Source: Bifidobacteriaceae bacterium
GTDB lineage: Bacteria; Actinomycetota; Actinomycetes; Actinomycetales; Bifidobacteriaceae
DNA length: 64,000 nucleotides
Assembly: GCA_022651005.1 (NCBI GenBank)
Contig: JALCQD010000002.1
Coordinates: forward strand, 124,001 to 188,000
Reading direction: 5' to 3'
Positions 45,687 through 55,819 of the stretch are shown piece by piece. The notes beneath the pieces are model-generated. The model ran no database searches. It worked only from the letters and a program-made list of their open reading frames with translations, and had not been told where the DNA came from. A program made the translations under genes and the position numbers. Each line of letters begins with the position of its first letter. The first letter of the stretch is position 1.

Positions 45687-48600
45687 ATGTCTTCTTTCTT
45701 CGGATCGTTCTTCCCTGGCGGAAACGGCAACAATGATGATGACCCGGTAGTTCTCAACGTCGAGACGGACGGTGAGAAGCAGTCGGGCAGCGCGGGTGCG
45801 TCGCGTTCCTCCGGCGGGCAGCCTCCGCGGTTCCAGTTGCCCCGACTCGCCGGCAGACCTGGTGGATTCCTCCGTAAGTGGCTGTGGATCATCCTTGCCA
45901 TCGTGATAGTGGCGGTCGGCCTGATTTTCTTCCTCTCCTACTTTGGCACAGAGGTGATGTGGTACTCGCAGCTGGGGTACGGTTCGGTCATCTGGACCAC
46001 GTGGGCCATGAAAATCGGCCTGTGGATCATTTACGCCGTGGTGATGGGGGCGGTGGCATATCTGTCGGCGACCCTCGCCATTCGCAGCCGTCCCGCCGAC
46101 GCAGATGGCTCCAGCGTGCGCACCGACGGCTCTGTTATGGAAATGGTGACGAGCTTCTCGTCCAAGACGGCGCGTCGTGTGGCAGTTATCATTGCCCTGA
46201 TTCTGGGCGCTCTCTTTGGAGCGCAGTTGGTGTCTCATTGGAACGAGCTCTTGCTGCTCTTCCACGCGCAGTCCTTTGGCACCACCGATCCGCAGTTCGG
46301 CTTTGACGTGGGCTTCTATGTGTTCGTGCTCCCCAGTCTTGTGGCCATTACGGACGCGGTTCTCACCATGGTCATCGTGGGATTCTTGGTGTGCCTCTTG
46401 GCACAGCTGGCTCTCAGCGGCATTCGCTTCCGTCTGCCCAGCCGCAGCCGTGGCATTCTCGATATGACAAAGCGTGCGCGACGCCAAATCAGCATCTGGC
46501 TGTTGCTCACCATGCTGCTGTGGGGCTTTCGCATCGTGCTCAACGCCTTTGAAACGCTCACGGAACAGGGAGATCGCATCACCGGTGCCGAATACTCCGC
46601 GGTTCACGCCACCATTCCGGCCACATTTGCCATGGCGGCCCTCGTCGCGGTGCTGGGCATCGTCCTCGCCGTGTGGATCATGCGCTCGCATTCGTTCTCG
46701 TCTCTGAGCTCTGGAACACACGTTGGCTTTGCCGCAGCAATGCGCGCCTGGAGATTCCCCGTTATCGCCATCGCGAGCGTCATCGTTGCCGCCATGGTGC
46801 TCATGGGTGTCTACCCGGCGTTGCTGCAGCGCTTCAAGGTCAGCCCGAACGCACAGGAACTTGAGTCCACTTACATTTCCCGCAATATCAAGGCAACTTC
46901 TGATGCCTTCGGACTTAACAACGTTTCTACCGAAAACTACGACGCTTCCACCCAGGGTGAGTCCGGCGCTTTAAGCAAGGACACCGAGACCACGGCGCAG
47001 ATTCGCTTGCTCGATCCCCAAGTGGTGGCACCCACCTTCCGCCAGCTGCAACAGATCAAGCAGTACTACAACTTCACGGATACGCTGAGCATCGATAAAT
47101 ACGAAATCGGCGGCAAGAGCTACGACACGGTGATTGGAGCTCGCGAGCTCAACCTCGACGGTAACGACAACCGCAACTGGATCAACGACCACACTGTGTT
47201 TACGCACGGCTACGGAGTGGTGGCGGCATACGGCAACAAGGTGAGCAAGGACGGTCAGCCGCTCTTCTTCGAAAAGAACATTCCCACCCAGGGCGTGCTT
47301 TCTGACACGGAGAAGTACCAGCCGCGCATTTACTTCTCGCCCAACGCTCCCGAATATTCAATCGTCGGCTCGCCCAAGGGCACTGCCGCATGGGAGTTTG
47401 ATTACCCCACAGGGTCCAAGGGCGCCACAAATACTTTCAGTGGCAACGCGGGGCCGAGCGTGGGCAACGTGTTCTCCAAGCTGCTCTATTCCATTCGTTT
47501 TGGATCTGATCAGATCTTCTTCTCCGACCGCGTAACGTCGGACTCGCAAATTCTCTACGATCGCTCACCAGTGGATCGCGTGCGCAAGGTGGCTCCGTAT
47601 TTGGAGCTTGATTCGCGCGTGTACCCGGCGGTGGTGGACGGCCGTGTCAAGTGGATTGTGGACGCTTATACCACGTCGGACATGTATCCGTACTCCCAGA
47701 AGGTGGATCTCGACTCGGCGACGAAGGATTCATTGACGGCGACGTCGAAGTCCATGCGCTCCATCACAACGGGTCAGGCCAATTACATGCGTAATTCGGT
47801 GAAGGCCACGGTCGACGCTTACGACGGTTCAGTGGACCTGTATGCATGGAATCCCGACGATCCCGTGCTCAAGGCATGGGAGGGTGTATTCCCCGGTCAG
47901 TACAAGCCGATTTCCTCGATCTCGAGTGATCTCATGAGCCACATGCGCTACCCGGAGAGTCTTTTCAAGGTGCAGCGCGAGCTGCTCGGCCAATATCACG
48001 TCACCTCCGCCAGCCAGTTCTTCTCGGGAGAAGACTTCTGGCAGACTCCGGAGGATCCGGCGCAAAAGAAGGCGAGCTCTTCGGAGACGTCGGAGGCGTC
48101 GACGAGCGAGGATTCGAAGGGTGCATTGCAGCCTCCGTATTACCTCACCATGCAACTGCCGAAGCAGGCGAACCCCACATTCTCGCTGAGTTCGTCCTAT
48201 ATTCCTGCGGGCAACGTCACCCGAGAGATTTTGAGTGGCTTCCTTTCCGTGGATTCCGATGCGGGGCATGAGAAGGGCAAGATGAGTTCGAACTACGGGA
48301 AGTTGCAGCTGCTTGAGCTGCCCAAGAATTCAACTGTTCCTGGTCCCGGGCAGGCGCAGAACAACTTCAACGCCAATGCCGACGTGTCAAAGGAACTCAA
48401 CCTGCTCGAGACGGGCAGCACCAATGTGGCGCGCGGCAATCTGCTGACGCTTCCTATCGGCGGCGGCCTCGTGTACGTGCAGCCGGTGTACGTGCAGTCG
48501 TCCGGCTCCACATCGTTCCCGCTGCTCAAGAAGGTGCTCGTCGCCTTTGGCGAACAGGTGGGCTTTGCGGACACGTTGGATGAGGCGCTCGATCAGGTGT

Positions 48601-48932
48601 TCGGCGGTGATTCTGGTGCTTCCGCCGGAGATGCCAGCAACGTCGGCAAGACGGATAGCTCGACGAGCTCTGGCGCGACCTCCAGCGGATCGAGCGATTC
48701 CGCGGCATCCGGAAGCGCCAGTGATTCCGATGCGTCGAAGTCAGGTTCGGATTCGACGTCTTCCGGTTCGTCGGCCGCCACCTCAGAAACGCTGAAGAAG
48801 GCCCTCTCTGATGCCGATCAAGCGGAGAAGGATTCTCAATCCGCCATGAAGGACGGCGATTGGAGTAAGTACGGTGAGGCGCAAGGTCGTTTGAAGGACG
48901 CCATTAAGCGCGCAGTGGAGGCTTCCGAATAG
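45687..48932 (+). CDS. UPF0182 family large membrane protein
   Basis: The product is 1081 residues from the ATG at 45687. A Gly/Ser-rich cytoplasmic leader is followed by seven TM helices (about 62-330), including WLWIILAIVIVAVGLIFFLS. Then comes the large extracytoplasmic UPF0182 domain with LLDPQVVAPTFRQLQQIKQYYNF, VFTHGYGVVAAYGN, PRIYFSPNAPEYSIVG and SPVDRVRKVAPYLELDSRVYPA. The C-terminus is a Ser/Asp/Gly-rich low-complexity stretch followed by a short helical tail (DADQAEKDSQSAMKDGDWSKYGEAQGRLKDA). The function of the family is not established. The frame is open to 45540, but the terminator of nox lies there; TAATGT 7 nt before the ATG suggests a leaderless start. Confidence 0.93.
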   Translation: MSSFFGSFFPGGNGNNDDDPVVLNVETDGEKQSGSAGASRSSGGQPPRFQLPRLAGRPGGFLRKWLWIILAIVIVAVGLIFFLSYFGTEVMWYSQLGYGSVIWTTWAMKIGLWIIYAVVMGAVAYLSATLAIRSRPADADGSSVRTDGSVMEMVTSFSSKTARRVAVIIALILGALFGAQLVSHWNELLLLFHAQSFGTTDPQFGFDVGFYVFVLPSLVAITDAVLTMVIVGFLVCLLAQLALSGIRFRLPSRSRGILDMTKRARRQISIWLLLTMLLWGFRIVLNAFETLTEQGDRITGAEYSAVHATIPATFAMAALVAVLGIVLAVWIMRSHSFSSLSSGTHVGFAAAMRAWRFPVIAIASVIVAAMVLMGVYPALLQRFKVSPNAQELESTYISRNIKATSDAFGLNNVSTENYDASTQGESGALSKDTETTAQIRLLDPQVVAPTFRQLQQIKQYYNFTDTLSIDKYEIGGKSYDTVIGARELNLDGNDNRNWINDHTVFTHGYGVVAAYGNKVSKDGQPLFFEKNIPTQGVLSDTEKYQPRIYFSPNAPEYSIVGSPKGTAAWEFDYPTGSKGATNTFSGNAGPSVGNVFSKLLYSIRFGSDQIFFSDRVTSDSQILYDRSPVDRVRKVAPYLELDSRVYPAVVDGRVKWIVDAYTTSDMYPYSQKVDLDSATKDSLTATSKSMRSITTGQANYMRNSVKATVDAYDGSVDLYAWNPDDPVLKAWEGVFPGQYKPISSISSDLMSHMRYPESLFKVQRELLGQYHVTSASQFFSGEDFWQTPEDPAQKKASSSETSEASTSEDSKGALQPPYYLTMQLPKQANPTFSLSSSYIPAGNVTREILSGFLSVDSDAGHEKGKMSSNYGKLQLLELPKNSTVPGPGQAQNNFNANADVSKELNLLETGSTNVARGNLLTLPIGGGLVYVQPVYVQSSGSTSFPLLKKVLVAFGEQVGFADTLDEALDQVFGGDSGASAGDASNVGKTDSSTSSGATSSGSSDSAASGSASDSDASKSGSDSTSSGSSAATSETLKKALSDADQAEKDSQSAMKDGDWSKYGEAQGRLKDAIKRAVEASE

Positions 48933-48956
48933 TTCCACCTTCCGCACTAAAGTAGA

Positions 48957-48988
48957 AACCCGGCGCACAGTAAGTGCGTCGGGTTTTT
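48957..48988 (+). terminator. Rho-independent terminator after the UPF0182 gene
   Basis: AACCCGGCGCAC pairs with GTGCGTCGGGTT around an AGTAA loop, then a T run. A 12-bp stem with one wobble or mismatch. Confidence 0.93.
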
Positions 48989-49012
48989 GCATGCGTAAAA
49001 GTCTTATAGAAG

Positions 49013-49018
49013 ATATAA
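49013..49018 (+). promoter_or_regulatory. Candidate -10 box of pth-mfd
   Basis: TATAAG lies 30 nt before the pth ATG at 49049, which is preceded by GGGGAG. It would give a short conventional leader. Confidence 0.35.
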
Positions 49019-49048
49019 GTGACGACGAACACAACGAACGGGGAGAAC

Positions 49049-49648
49049 ATGGCGTCCGATTTCTGGCTGGTGGCTGGTTTGGGAAATCCGGGAGCAAAAT
49101 ACGAGGGCACTCGCCACAATCTGGGCTTCATGTGCCTCGACGAGCTCACCACCCGTTGGAACGTGAGTCTGAGTTCTCACAAGGGCCTGGCGCTGCTGGG
49201 CAAGGGCATGATGAATCTGCATTCACGCACCATCAAAACGTTTTTCACCAAGCCACTCACCTATATGAACGATTCAGGTGACGCGGTGTCGTCCATCTGC
49301 GCGTATTACGACATTCCCGCGGCGCACGTCATCGTGATTCACGATGATATGGACCTGGAATTCGGCCGCATTAAGGTCAAGTCGGGAGGTTCCGCGGGCG
49401 GCCACAACGGCATTCGTTCCATCGATCGCTCTTTGGGGACAAATAAGTATGCGCGTGTGCGTCTGGGTATGGGGCATTCGGCCCGTGGCGCCCACGCTCA
49501 CGACAACACCGTTGATTGGGTCTTGGGAGGCTTCCCGCCCGCACAGAAGCGCGATCTGCCGGATTTGCTGAGCAGGGGAGCAGACGCGGTGGAAACCATC
49601 GCTTTCGAAGGTTTGGCGCAGGCTCAGGAAGAGTTCAATGGCAAGTAA
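49049..49648 (+). CDS. pth: Peptidyl-tRNA hydrolase
   Basis: Pth releases tRNA from peptidyl-tRNA that has dropped off ribosomes. The 199-residue protein has the signature VAGLGNPGAKYEGTRHNLGFM, with the catalytic His, plus FFTKPLTYMNDSGDAV (substrate Asn), IVIHDDMDLEFGRIKVKSGGSAGGHNGIRSI (catalytic Asp and second Asn) and YARVRLGMG. Length is normal. The start at 49049 has GGGGAG 4 nt upstream; an in-frame GTG at 49019 is less likely because it directly follows the -10 box. Its last 11 nt overlap the mfd start, a common actinobacterial pth-mfd coupling. Confidence 0.95.
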   Translation: MASDFWLVAGLGNPGAKYEGTRHNLGFMCLDELTTRWNVSLSSHKGLALLGKGMMNLHSRTIKTFFTKPLTYMNDSGDAVSSICAYYDIPAAHVIVIHDDMDLEFGRIKVKSGGSAGGHNGIRSIDRSLGTNKYARVRLGMGHSARGAHAHDNTVDWVLGGFPPAQKRDLPDLLSRGADAVETIAFEGLAQAQEEFNGK

Positions 49649-52600
49649 AGCAGTAAAAAAGTCGGATGGTGCAGTTTCGAAGGTGGCGCAGTCCGCTCAC
49701 GTGGCTTCCCCAGTTCAGTGGGAGGGTTCGCTCTCGTCATTGCTGAGTGGTCTCAGCGCCGACAAGGGTTTCGAACGCGTCGTTGAGGAAGCCGGCGGCA
49801 CTCGTCCTTCCGAGTATCTCAAGATTGGTGCAGTTGAAGGCATCCGACCTGCGCTTGCTGCGTCGATCGGAGAGCGTCGCCACGTGATTGTGGTGACTCC
49901 CTCAGCACGTGATTCCGAGCAGGTGGTGGACGAGATTCGCTCGTGGTGGCAAGGCCCCACGACGCAAGTGGCCTCGTTGGACGCGTGGGAGACGTTGCCG
50001 CACGAGCGCCTTTCGCCACGCGCCGACACAGTTGCCGGACGCATGGCAGTATTTCGCAGATTGGCGCATCCTCAAGGTGATGATCCCGTTTTTGGAGATA
50101 TCCGCGTTCTCGTGATGCCCGTGCGCTCGTTGATCCAGCCGATTGCTACGGGACTAGGGGAGATCGAGCCTTTGATCTTCACTGCCGGGAATACCATGGA
50201 TCTCGATGACGCAGCCCGCCGTCTCACGGAGAATGCTTACGAACACGTGGAATTGGTGATGGATCGAGGCCAATTCGCGGTTCGCGGCGGTATTCTCGAC
50301 GTTTTTCCTCCCACGGCTGCTCATCCCGTGCGCATCGAATTCTTTGGAGACGAAGTAGACACCATCAAGGCATTCCATGCGTCTGATCAGCGCACCTACG
50401 GGGAGCTTATCCCTCAGATATGGGCAACCGCCTGCCGGGAAATTCAGTTGAACGACGCCGTGCGCTCACGTGCAAAAGACCTTATCGGTCAGATTGCCAA
50501 CGCCGACGAAATGCTGCAATCCATAGCAGACGGCATTCCGGTGGAGGGCATGGAATCTCTTCTTCCCGTCCTCGTGGACGACGTGAGCGAGGTGGCTGAT
50601 CTTTTCCAGAAAGATGCCTTGGTGCTACTCAGTGATCCCGAAAAGCTGCGACGCTCCGCCGAGGATCTCACTAAAACAGCTAACGAGTTTCTTGCGGCAA
50701 GCTGGCACGTGGCAGCATCTGGACACGGAATTGGTGCGCCCATTAGCTTCGACAAGGCAAGTTTTCTGGACATCGGCACATGCATCGACGATTTACGTGA
50801 GCAGGGGCATGCCGTCTGGGATCTCACGAGCTTTGGTGTGGACCCGTCGCGCGACAACCATGTGCAGCTTGGGGCAGTAGCACCTCAAGAATTCCGGGGC
50901 TCGGAGGAGAAGGCGGTCGAAGGGATCGAGGGACTCCTCGGTCAACATCTTCAGGTGGTCGTCACCGCTGCAGGGAAGGGGACGCTGTCGCGCCTGAGTC
51001 GCGCCGTCAACGAAACCGGTATCACTGCGGTGGAATACGTGCAGTCAAAGGCAATCCGTGGATTTGCCGATGAAGAGGCAGGCCTTGCTCTGCTCACGGA
51101 GTCTGACATCGTTGGCAAACGCTCCACAGCCGGTGTGATGAAGACGCCGAAGCGTCGGCGCAAAGCCATTGACCTGCTTGAGTTGAAACCCGGCGACTTC
51201 GTGGTCCACGAACAGCACGGCGTGGGCAAGTTCATCAAGCTTCAACAGCGCACTGTAGGCTCCGGGGCGCTCACGGCACAGCGCGAATACTTGGTGCTCG
51301 AATACGCACCGTCGAAACGCAATGCTCCGCCCGACAAGCTATTCATCCCTACTGATCAGCTTGACCAGATCAGCAAGTACATCGGTGCCGAGGTCCCCAA
51401 GCTCAACAAGCTGGGTGGCTCCGACTGGGCCACCACGAAGTCCAAGGCGCGCAAGCACGTCAAGGAAATCGCGCAGGACCTGGTGAAGCTCTACTCGGCC
51501 CGTCAACAGGCGAAGGGTTTTGCCTTCAGTCCCGATACTCCGTGGCAGCGCGAGCTCGAGGACGCCTTCCCCTATCAGGAGACACCCGACCAGCTCACCA
51601 CCATCGACGAAGTGAAGGCGGACATGGAAAAGCCGGTTCCCATGGACCGGTTGATCTCTGGCGACGTGGGCTTCGGCAAAACTGAAATCGCCGTGCGTGC
51701 CGCGTTTAAAGCCGTTCAGGATGGCAAACAGGTGGCGGTGCTCGTTCCCACCACACTGCTTGTGCAACAGCATGCCGAAACTTTTGCGGAACGTTTCGAG
51801 GGCTTTCCCGTGACGGTGGCCTCCATGAGCCGCTTCCAAAATCCCAAGGAGATTAAGGAAGCCATGGAGGGGCTCGCTTCTGGGAAAGTGGACGTGGTCA
51901 TCGGCACGCACAAGCTGCTGAATCCGAAAATCAAATTCAAGGATCTCGGCCTCGTCATCATCGACGAGGAACAGCGTTTCGGAGTGGAGCACAAGGAGAC
52001 GCTGAAGGCGTTGCGCACCAACGTGGACGTGCTCAGCATGTCCGCAACGCCCATCCCCAGAACGCTCGAAATGGCCATCACGGGGATTCGAGAGATGTCG
52101 ACATTGGCCACGCCTCCCGAAGACCGTCTTCCCGTTCTCACGTATGTGGGCGCCTATGAGGATGCCCAGGTGGTCGCTGCCATCAGGCGTGAACTGTTGC
52201 GTGGCGGCCAGGTGTTCTACGTCCACAACCGCGTTAACGACATCGAGAAAACCGCCGCGAAAATCCACGACCTCGTTCCAGAGGCTCGCATTGGCATTGG
52301 TCACGGAAAGATGGGGGAGAAACAGCTTGACGGCGTTATTCGCGACTTCTGGGCGCGTGACATCGACGTCTTGGTGTGCACCACCATCATCGAAACCGGT
52401 CTGGATATCACAAACGCGAATACGCTCATTGTGGATCAGGCAGACAAATATGGCCTGAGCCAGCTGCATCAGCTGCGTGGGCGTGTGGGCCGAGGTCGCG
52501 AGCGCGCCTATGCCTACTTCCTCTATGATCCTTCGCGCGCCATGACGCAGACGGCGCATGACCGTCTGGCGACCATCGCACAGAACACCGCGTTGGGATC

Positions 52601-53234
52601 CGGCTACGACGTGGCACTGAAGGATTTAGAGCTGCGAGGCACCGGCAATTTGCTGGGTGGAGAGCAGTCAGGGCACATCGAGGGAGTGGGCTTCGACCTC
52701 TATGTGCGCATGGTCGCTCAGGCCGTGGAGGAGTACAAGGAGCCGGAGCGCAAGGCACCTATCGCTGTCACGGTGGATATTCCGGTGGAAGCCTCCATTC
52801 CGGTGGACTATATCGACTCGGACAAGCTGCGACTCGAGGCGTATAGGAAGATCGCCGCGGCGAATTCCGAGGAGGACTTTACCGACATCAAGGACGAGCT
52901 CGTGGATCGCTACGGCGCGCTGCCGGAGGAACTCTCCACACTCTTTGACGTGGCTCGGCTGCGGATCAAGGCGCGAGGACTTGGCATCAGCGAGATCATG
53001 GCGCAGGGGTCACGGGTACGCATTGCCAAAATCGATCCGCCGGAATCACTGCAGATGCGATTGTCGCGCATCTACCGCGGAACCGTGTATCGTCCGGTGA
53101 CGCACACGCTGCTCATTCCTTCGCCATTCCAGGGGACTTTGACGGGACCTGAGCTCAGCTCCGAGCAAGTGATCGAGTGGGTGAACCAGGTACTCGACGA
53201 TCTCGCATGGAAACATGAGCCGCACGCGGAGTAG
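49638..53234 (+). CDS. mfd: Transcription-repair coupling factor
   Basis: Mfd removes RNA polymerase stalled at DNA damage and recruits UvrA. The 1198-residue protein has, in order: UvrB-like domains (1-about 350, GGILDVFPPTAAHPVRIEFFGDEVDTIKAF), an unstructured linker, the RNA-polymerase-interacting domain (LKPGDFVVHEQHGVGKFIKL), and the RecG-like translocase with Walker A GDVGFGKTEIA, DEEQ box IIDEEQRFGVEHKE and SATPIPRTLEMAITGIREMS. The TRG motif region (QLHQLRGRVGRGRERAYAYFLY) and the C-terminal UvrA-autoinhibitory domain follow. It begins within the pth gene and ends 9 nt before the convergent thiZ stop. Confidence 0.96.
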   Translation: MASKAVKKSDGAVSKVAQSAHVASPVQWEGSLSSLLSGLSADKGFERVVEEAGGTRPSEYLKIGAVEGIRPALAASIGERRHVIVVTPSARDSEQVVDEIRSWWQGPTTQVASLDAWETLPHERLSPRADTVAGRMAVFRRLAHPQGDDPVFGDIRVLVMPVRSLIQPIATGLGEIEPLIFTAGNTMDLDDAARRLTENAYEHVELVMDRGQFAVRGGILDVFPPTAAHPVRIEFFGDEVDTIKAFHASDQRTYGELIPQIWATACREIQLNDAVRSRAKDLIGQIANADEMLQSIADGIPVEGMESLLPVLVDDVSEVADLFQKDALVLLSDPEKLRRSAEDLTKTANEFLAASWHVAASGHGIGAPISFDKASFLDIGTCIDDLREQGHAVWDLTSFGVDPSRDNHVQLGAVAPQEFRGSEEKAVEGIEGLLGQHLQVVVTAAGKGTLSRLSRAVNETGITAVEYVQSKAIRGFADEEAGLALLTESDIVGKRSTAGVMKTPKRRRKAIDLLELKPGDFVVHEQHGVGKFIKLQQRTVGSGALTAQREYLVLEYAPSKRNAPPDKLFIPTDQLDQISKYIGAEVPKLNKLGGSDWATTKSKARKHVKEIAQDLVKLYSARQQAKGFAFSPDTPWQRELEDAFPYQETPDQLTTIDEVKADMEKPVPMDRLISGDVGFGKTEIAVRAAFKAVQDGKQVAVLVPTTLLVQQHAETFAERFEGFPVTVASMSRFQNPKEIKEAMEGLASGKVDVVIGTHKLLNPKIKFKDLGLVIIDEEQRFGVEHKETLKALRTNVDVLSMSATPIPRTLEMAITGIREMSTLATPPEDRLPVLTYVGAYEDAQVVAAIRRELLRGGQVFYVHNRVNDIEKTAAKIHDLVPEARIGIGHGKMGEKQLDGVIRDFWARDIDVLVCTTIIETGLDITNANTLIVDQADKYGLSQLHQLRGRVGRGRERAYAYFLYDPSRAMTQTAHDRLATIAQNTALGSGYDVALKDLELRGTGNLLGGEQSGHIEGVGFDLYVRMVAQAVEEYKEPERKAPIAVTVDIPVEASIPVDYIDSDKLRLEAYRKIAAANSEEDFTDIKDELVDRYGALPEELSTLFDVARLRIKARGLGISEIMAQGSRVRIAKIDPPESLQMRLSRIYRGTVYRPVTHTLLIPSPFQGTLTGPELSSEQVIEWVNQVLDDLAWKHEPHAE

Positions 53235-53243
53235 CTTTACACC

Positions 53244-53978
53244 TCACGCCAGTGCCGTGCGCACCTCGTCCTCGAGCGCCGCGTATCCGGCAGGGCGGTG
53301 CCGGGCGTCGAGGTGGCTCCGATCGATGTGAAACTCCCGTGTGATGACGCCGTTCGCAAGCACGAGAATGCGATCCGACAGGCGCACTGCTTCCGCGATG
53401 TCGTGCGTCACCATGAGCAGCGCCCACCCCTGTTCGGTGCGCAGCTGATCCAGTAGATCCTGCATGTCCATGCGGGTCAGTGAGTCTAAGGCTCCAAAGG
53501 GTTCGTCGAGCATGAGGAAACGGGGAGTGCGTACCAAGGCGCGGGCGAGCGCCACGCGCTGCAGCTGCCCGCCGGATAACTCGTTCGGCCAGACGTCCAT
53601 TTTATTCTCAAGTTGCACCTCTGCGAGTGCGTTCCGCGCAGTACCTCGTGCGGCCGTCCCGGAAAGGTCGAGACCCAGAGTGACGTTCTTCCACACGCGC
53701 AGCCACGGCAGAAGCCGGGAATCCTGGAATCCCATCACGGTGTGATTAGTGGTGTGCGTCGTACCCGCGGCCACGGGCAGCAGTCCCGCTGCCGCACGCA
53801 ACAGGGTGGATTTTCCCGAACCTGAGCGGCCGATGAGGCATACGGACTCGTGCGCACCGATCTCCAGCGTCACGTCACGCAGTACGGGTGCGTCCGGTCG
53901 GGCGAAGTCCACGCGGACATCGCGCAGGCTGAGAACGGTGGCTGAGTCTTTCGTGTCTGGGGTGCTCATTTGCTGCAA
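53244..53978 (-). CDS. thiZ: ABC transporter ATP-binding protein, probably thiamine precursor (HMP) uptake
   Basis: This 244-residue ATPase is of the SsuB/TauB/NrtD class: Walker A GRSGSGKSTL, Q-loop MGFQDSRLLPW, signature NELSGGQLQRVALARALVRTP, Walker B FLMLDEPFGALDSLTR and H-loop MVTHDIAEA. It is the third gene of the operon permease, binding protein, ATPase. By sequence alone it would be called a sulfonate/nitrate importer. The TPP riboswitch upstream of the operon points to thiamine or its pyrimidine precursor. It overlaps thiY by 13 nt. Confidence 0.88.
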   Translation of the reverse strand: MQQMSTPDTKDSATVLSLRDVRVDFARPDAPVLRDVTLEIGAHESVCLIGRSGSGKSTLLRAAAGLLPVAAGTTHTTNHTVMGFQDSRLLPWLRVWKNVTLGLDLSGTAARGTARNALAEVQLENKMDVWPNELSGGQLQRVALARALVRTPRFLMLDEPFGALDSLTRMDMQDLLDQLRTEQGWALLMVTHDIAEAVRLSDRILVLANGVITREFHIDRSHLDARHRPAGYAALEDEVRTALA

Positions 53979-54955
53979 TCCATGGTGGCAGCTTTGAGAT
54001 CCGGAACGGATGTAATGAAGCCGAAGTCGACGTATTGCTGCGCTTGATCTTCCAACATCTTCAGGCCGGTGGCGTCGATCGGGAGAATCTTCGGCGTTGA
54101 GAAGTGCTTCACCTGAGAGATCACGGTGTCCGATGCACCGAATTCCTTGTACGCCTTGGTGATGATGCTCGGCTGTTTCTGTGCCTTGTTGGATTCGTCC
54201 ACGAGTGCCTTATAGAGCTTCTTCACGAGTGAGGGGTGCTCGGTGGCAAACTTTTTTGACACCATGTGAATGGAGACGTTTTTCGATCCGTATTTGTCGC
54301 CGGTGGTGAGAATTCTTGCGCCTTTTGTGGCCTCTGCGGCAGCGAGATTCTGGTCGAAGGAGGCAAGGGCGTCCACCTTTCCGGAGGAGAATGCGGCGGC
54401 GAAGTCGGTGGCACTCATCTCGACCTCGGTCACTTTGGAGGCGTCGAGACCCGCGTTGGCAAAGGCCTGATGAACGATGTAATCGCCTGTTGCGCCCTTG
54501 CGGTCAATGGCGATTTTCTTGCCATAGAGGTCTTTCAGAGACGTCACTGCCGAACCAGGAGCAGCCACGATGCCCTGTGAGTTGCCGGAATAGTATTCAA
54601 TGGCGAAGGCCACCCAGGGAGACTTTTGAGAGACAAGGTCGATGAAGTAGCCAGTTCCTGTGCTTGCGGCGTCGGCATTGCCGGATTGCACCGCAGTGTA
54701 GGAGTCTTGGGGAACGTAAGGGCCGGTGAACTTCACGTGTGCGGGGGAGAGCTCCTTCTGCGCGAAATCGTCGTTTTTCAGTGTGGTGAGGTAGTTGGCA
54801 GTCGATAGGTACGCCACGCGCAGAGTGGTGGCTGAGTCAGAGGAGGCGCCTGCCGAAGAGGTGCTTCCGCAGGCCGCCAGGGACAGCGCGGTGGCAATGG
54901 AGAGGAGCGCGGACACGGCGATTTTGGCAACGGTGAATGATGATGTCTTGTGCAT
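53966..54955 (-). CDS. thiY: ABC transporter substrate-binding lipoprotein (NMT1/ThiY-like)
   Basis: The 329-residue secreted lipoprotein has a signal peptide ending in the lipobox LSLAACGS (Cys about 29). A periplasmic-binding fold of the NMT1/SsuA type follows: LRVAYLSTANYLTTLKND, NADAASTGTGYFIDLVSQ, SLKDLYGKKIAIDRKGATGD and DALASFDQNLAAAE. ThiY-like members bind HMP or formylaminopyrimidine. The frame is open to 55174, but the ATG at 54955 follows AAAGGA and begins the signal peptide. It is the second gene of the operon, 29 nt after thiX. Confidence 0.88.
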   Translation of the reverse strand: MHKTSSFTVAKIAVSALLSIATALSLAACGSTSSAGASSDSATTLRVAYLSTANYLTTLKNDDFAQKELSPAHVKFTGPYVPQDSYTAVQSGNADAASTGTGYFIDLVSQKSPWVAFAIEYYSGNSQGIVAAPGSAVTSLKDLYGKKIAIDRKGATGDYIVHQAFANAGLDASKVTEVEMSATDFAAAFSSGKVDALASFDQNLAAAEATKGARILTTGDKYGSKNVSIHMVSKKFATEHPSLVKKLYKALVDESNKAQKQPSIITKAYKEFGASDTVISQVKHFSTPKILPIDATGLKMLEDQAQQYVDFGFITSVPDLKAATMDCSK

Positions 54956-54984
54956 AATAAATCCTTTAAATCTTTCTAAAATTC

Positions 54985-55812
54985 TTATTTCTTCCACGGC
55001 AGCGCAACGCGTTCCAGCAGTCCCACGAGGCCTTCCGATACAAGGCCAAGTACCGCATACGCGACGATGCACAACACCATCTGATCGGTGCGGGAGAACT
55101 GCTGGGAACGAGCGAGGATGTAGCCGAGCCCATTTTGGGAATTGACGGTTTCGCAGGTCACCAGCGCAATCCACGCCACGGTGAGGCCGAAGCGCAAGCC
55201 GGTCATGAAGCTCGGCAGGGTGCCGCGCAGCAGAATCTGGGTGAACACTGTGCGTCTTCGCAGATGGTAGGCGCGTGCGAATTCCAGGAGTTTCGGATCG
55301 ATGGCACGCACGCCGTCGCGCAGATTCACGTAGAGAGGGCCGAAGACTCCGATGGCGATGAGCGTGACCTTCATGCCTTCGCCGATGCCCACTGCGATGA
55401 TGAGGAGAGGGGAGAGGGCGTTGAACGGTATGGCGCGCAGCATGTGGGCGGGTTTGTCGAGGAAGATGTAGCCAAGACGACTCGATCCCGCGAGAAGCCC
55501 CGTGGGAACGGCCACGAGGATTCCCATCGCGAGTCCAGCGCCAACGCGGGCAAGGGAGACTCCAATAGAAGGCCAGAGCAGACCTTCGGCGTTGAGATCT
55601 CCCGCGGCCGCCACCACCTGCTGCGGGCTAGGGAAGAATCCAGGTGTTCCTGTGGCCGTGGCAACATACCACGCGAAAACCACGCCAGCTGTTGTAGCCC
55701 AGGGGATAAGGATGTGGAAGAGTCGGTGGCCGTGTGAGTGGCTCGCCGTGGGCCGAGAGAATCGGGATCCGTCGGCAGACGCTTCCGGATTTTCAGGCAT
55801 GACTGAAGACAT
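54985..55812 (-). CDS. thiX: ABC transporter permease, probably thiamine precursor (HMP) uptake
   Basis: This 275-residue permease of the SsuC/TauC/ThiX family has about six TM helices. The cytoplasmic EAA-type loop is near residues 170-200 (LLEFARAYHLRRRTVFTQILLRGTLPSFMTGLRFGL). It is the first gene of the operon, directly after the riboswitch: the ATG at 55812 lies 8-10 nt after AAGGGA, the 3' strand of the riboswitch P1 helix, which doubles as the ribosome binding site. A second Met four residues in is an alternative. Confidence 0.88.
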   Translation of the reverse strand: MSSVMPENPEASADGSRFSRPTASHSHGHRLFHILIPWATTAGVVFAWYVATATGTPGFFPSPQQVVAAAGDLNAEGLLWPSIGVSLARVGAGLAMGILVAVPTGLLAGSSRLGYIFLDKPAHMLRAIPFNALSPLLIIAVGIGEGMKVTLIAIGVFGPLYVNLRDGVRAIDPKLLEFARAYHLRRRTVFTQILLRGTLPSFMTGLRFGLTVAWIALVTCETVNSQNGLGYILARSQQFSRTDQMVLCIVAYAVLGLVSEGLVGLLERVALPWKK

Positions 55813-55819
55813 GCAGTGA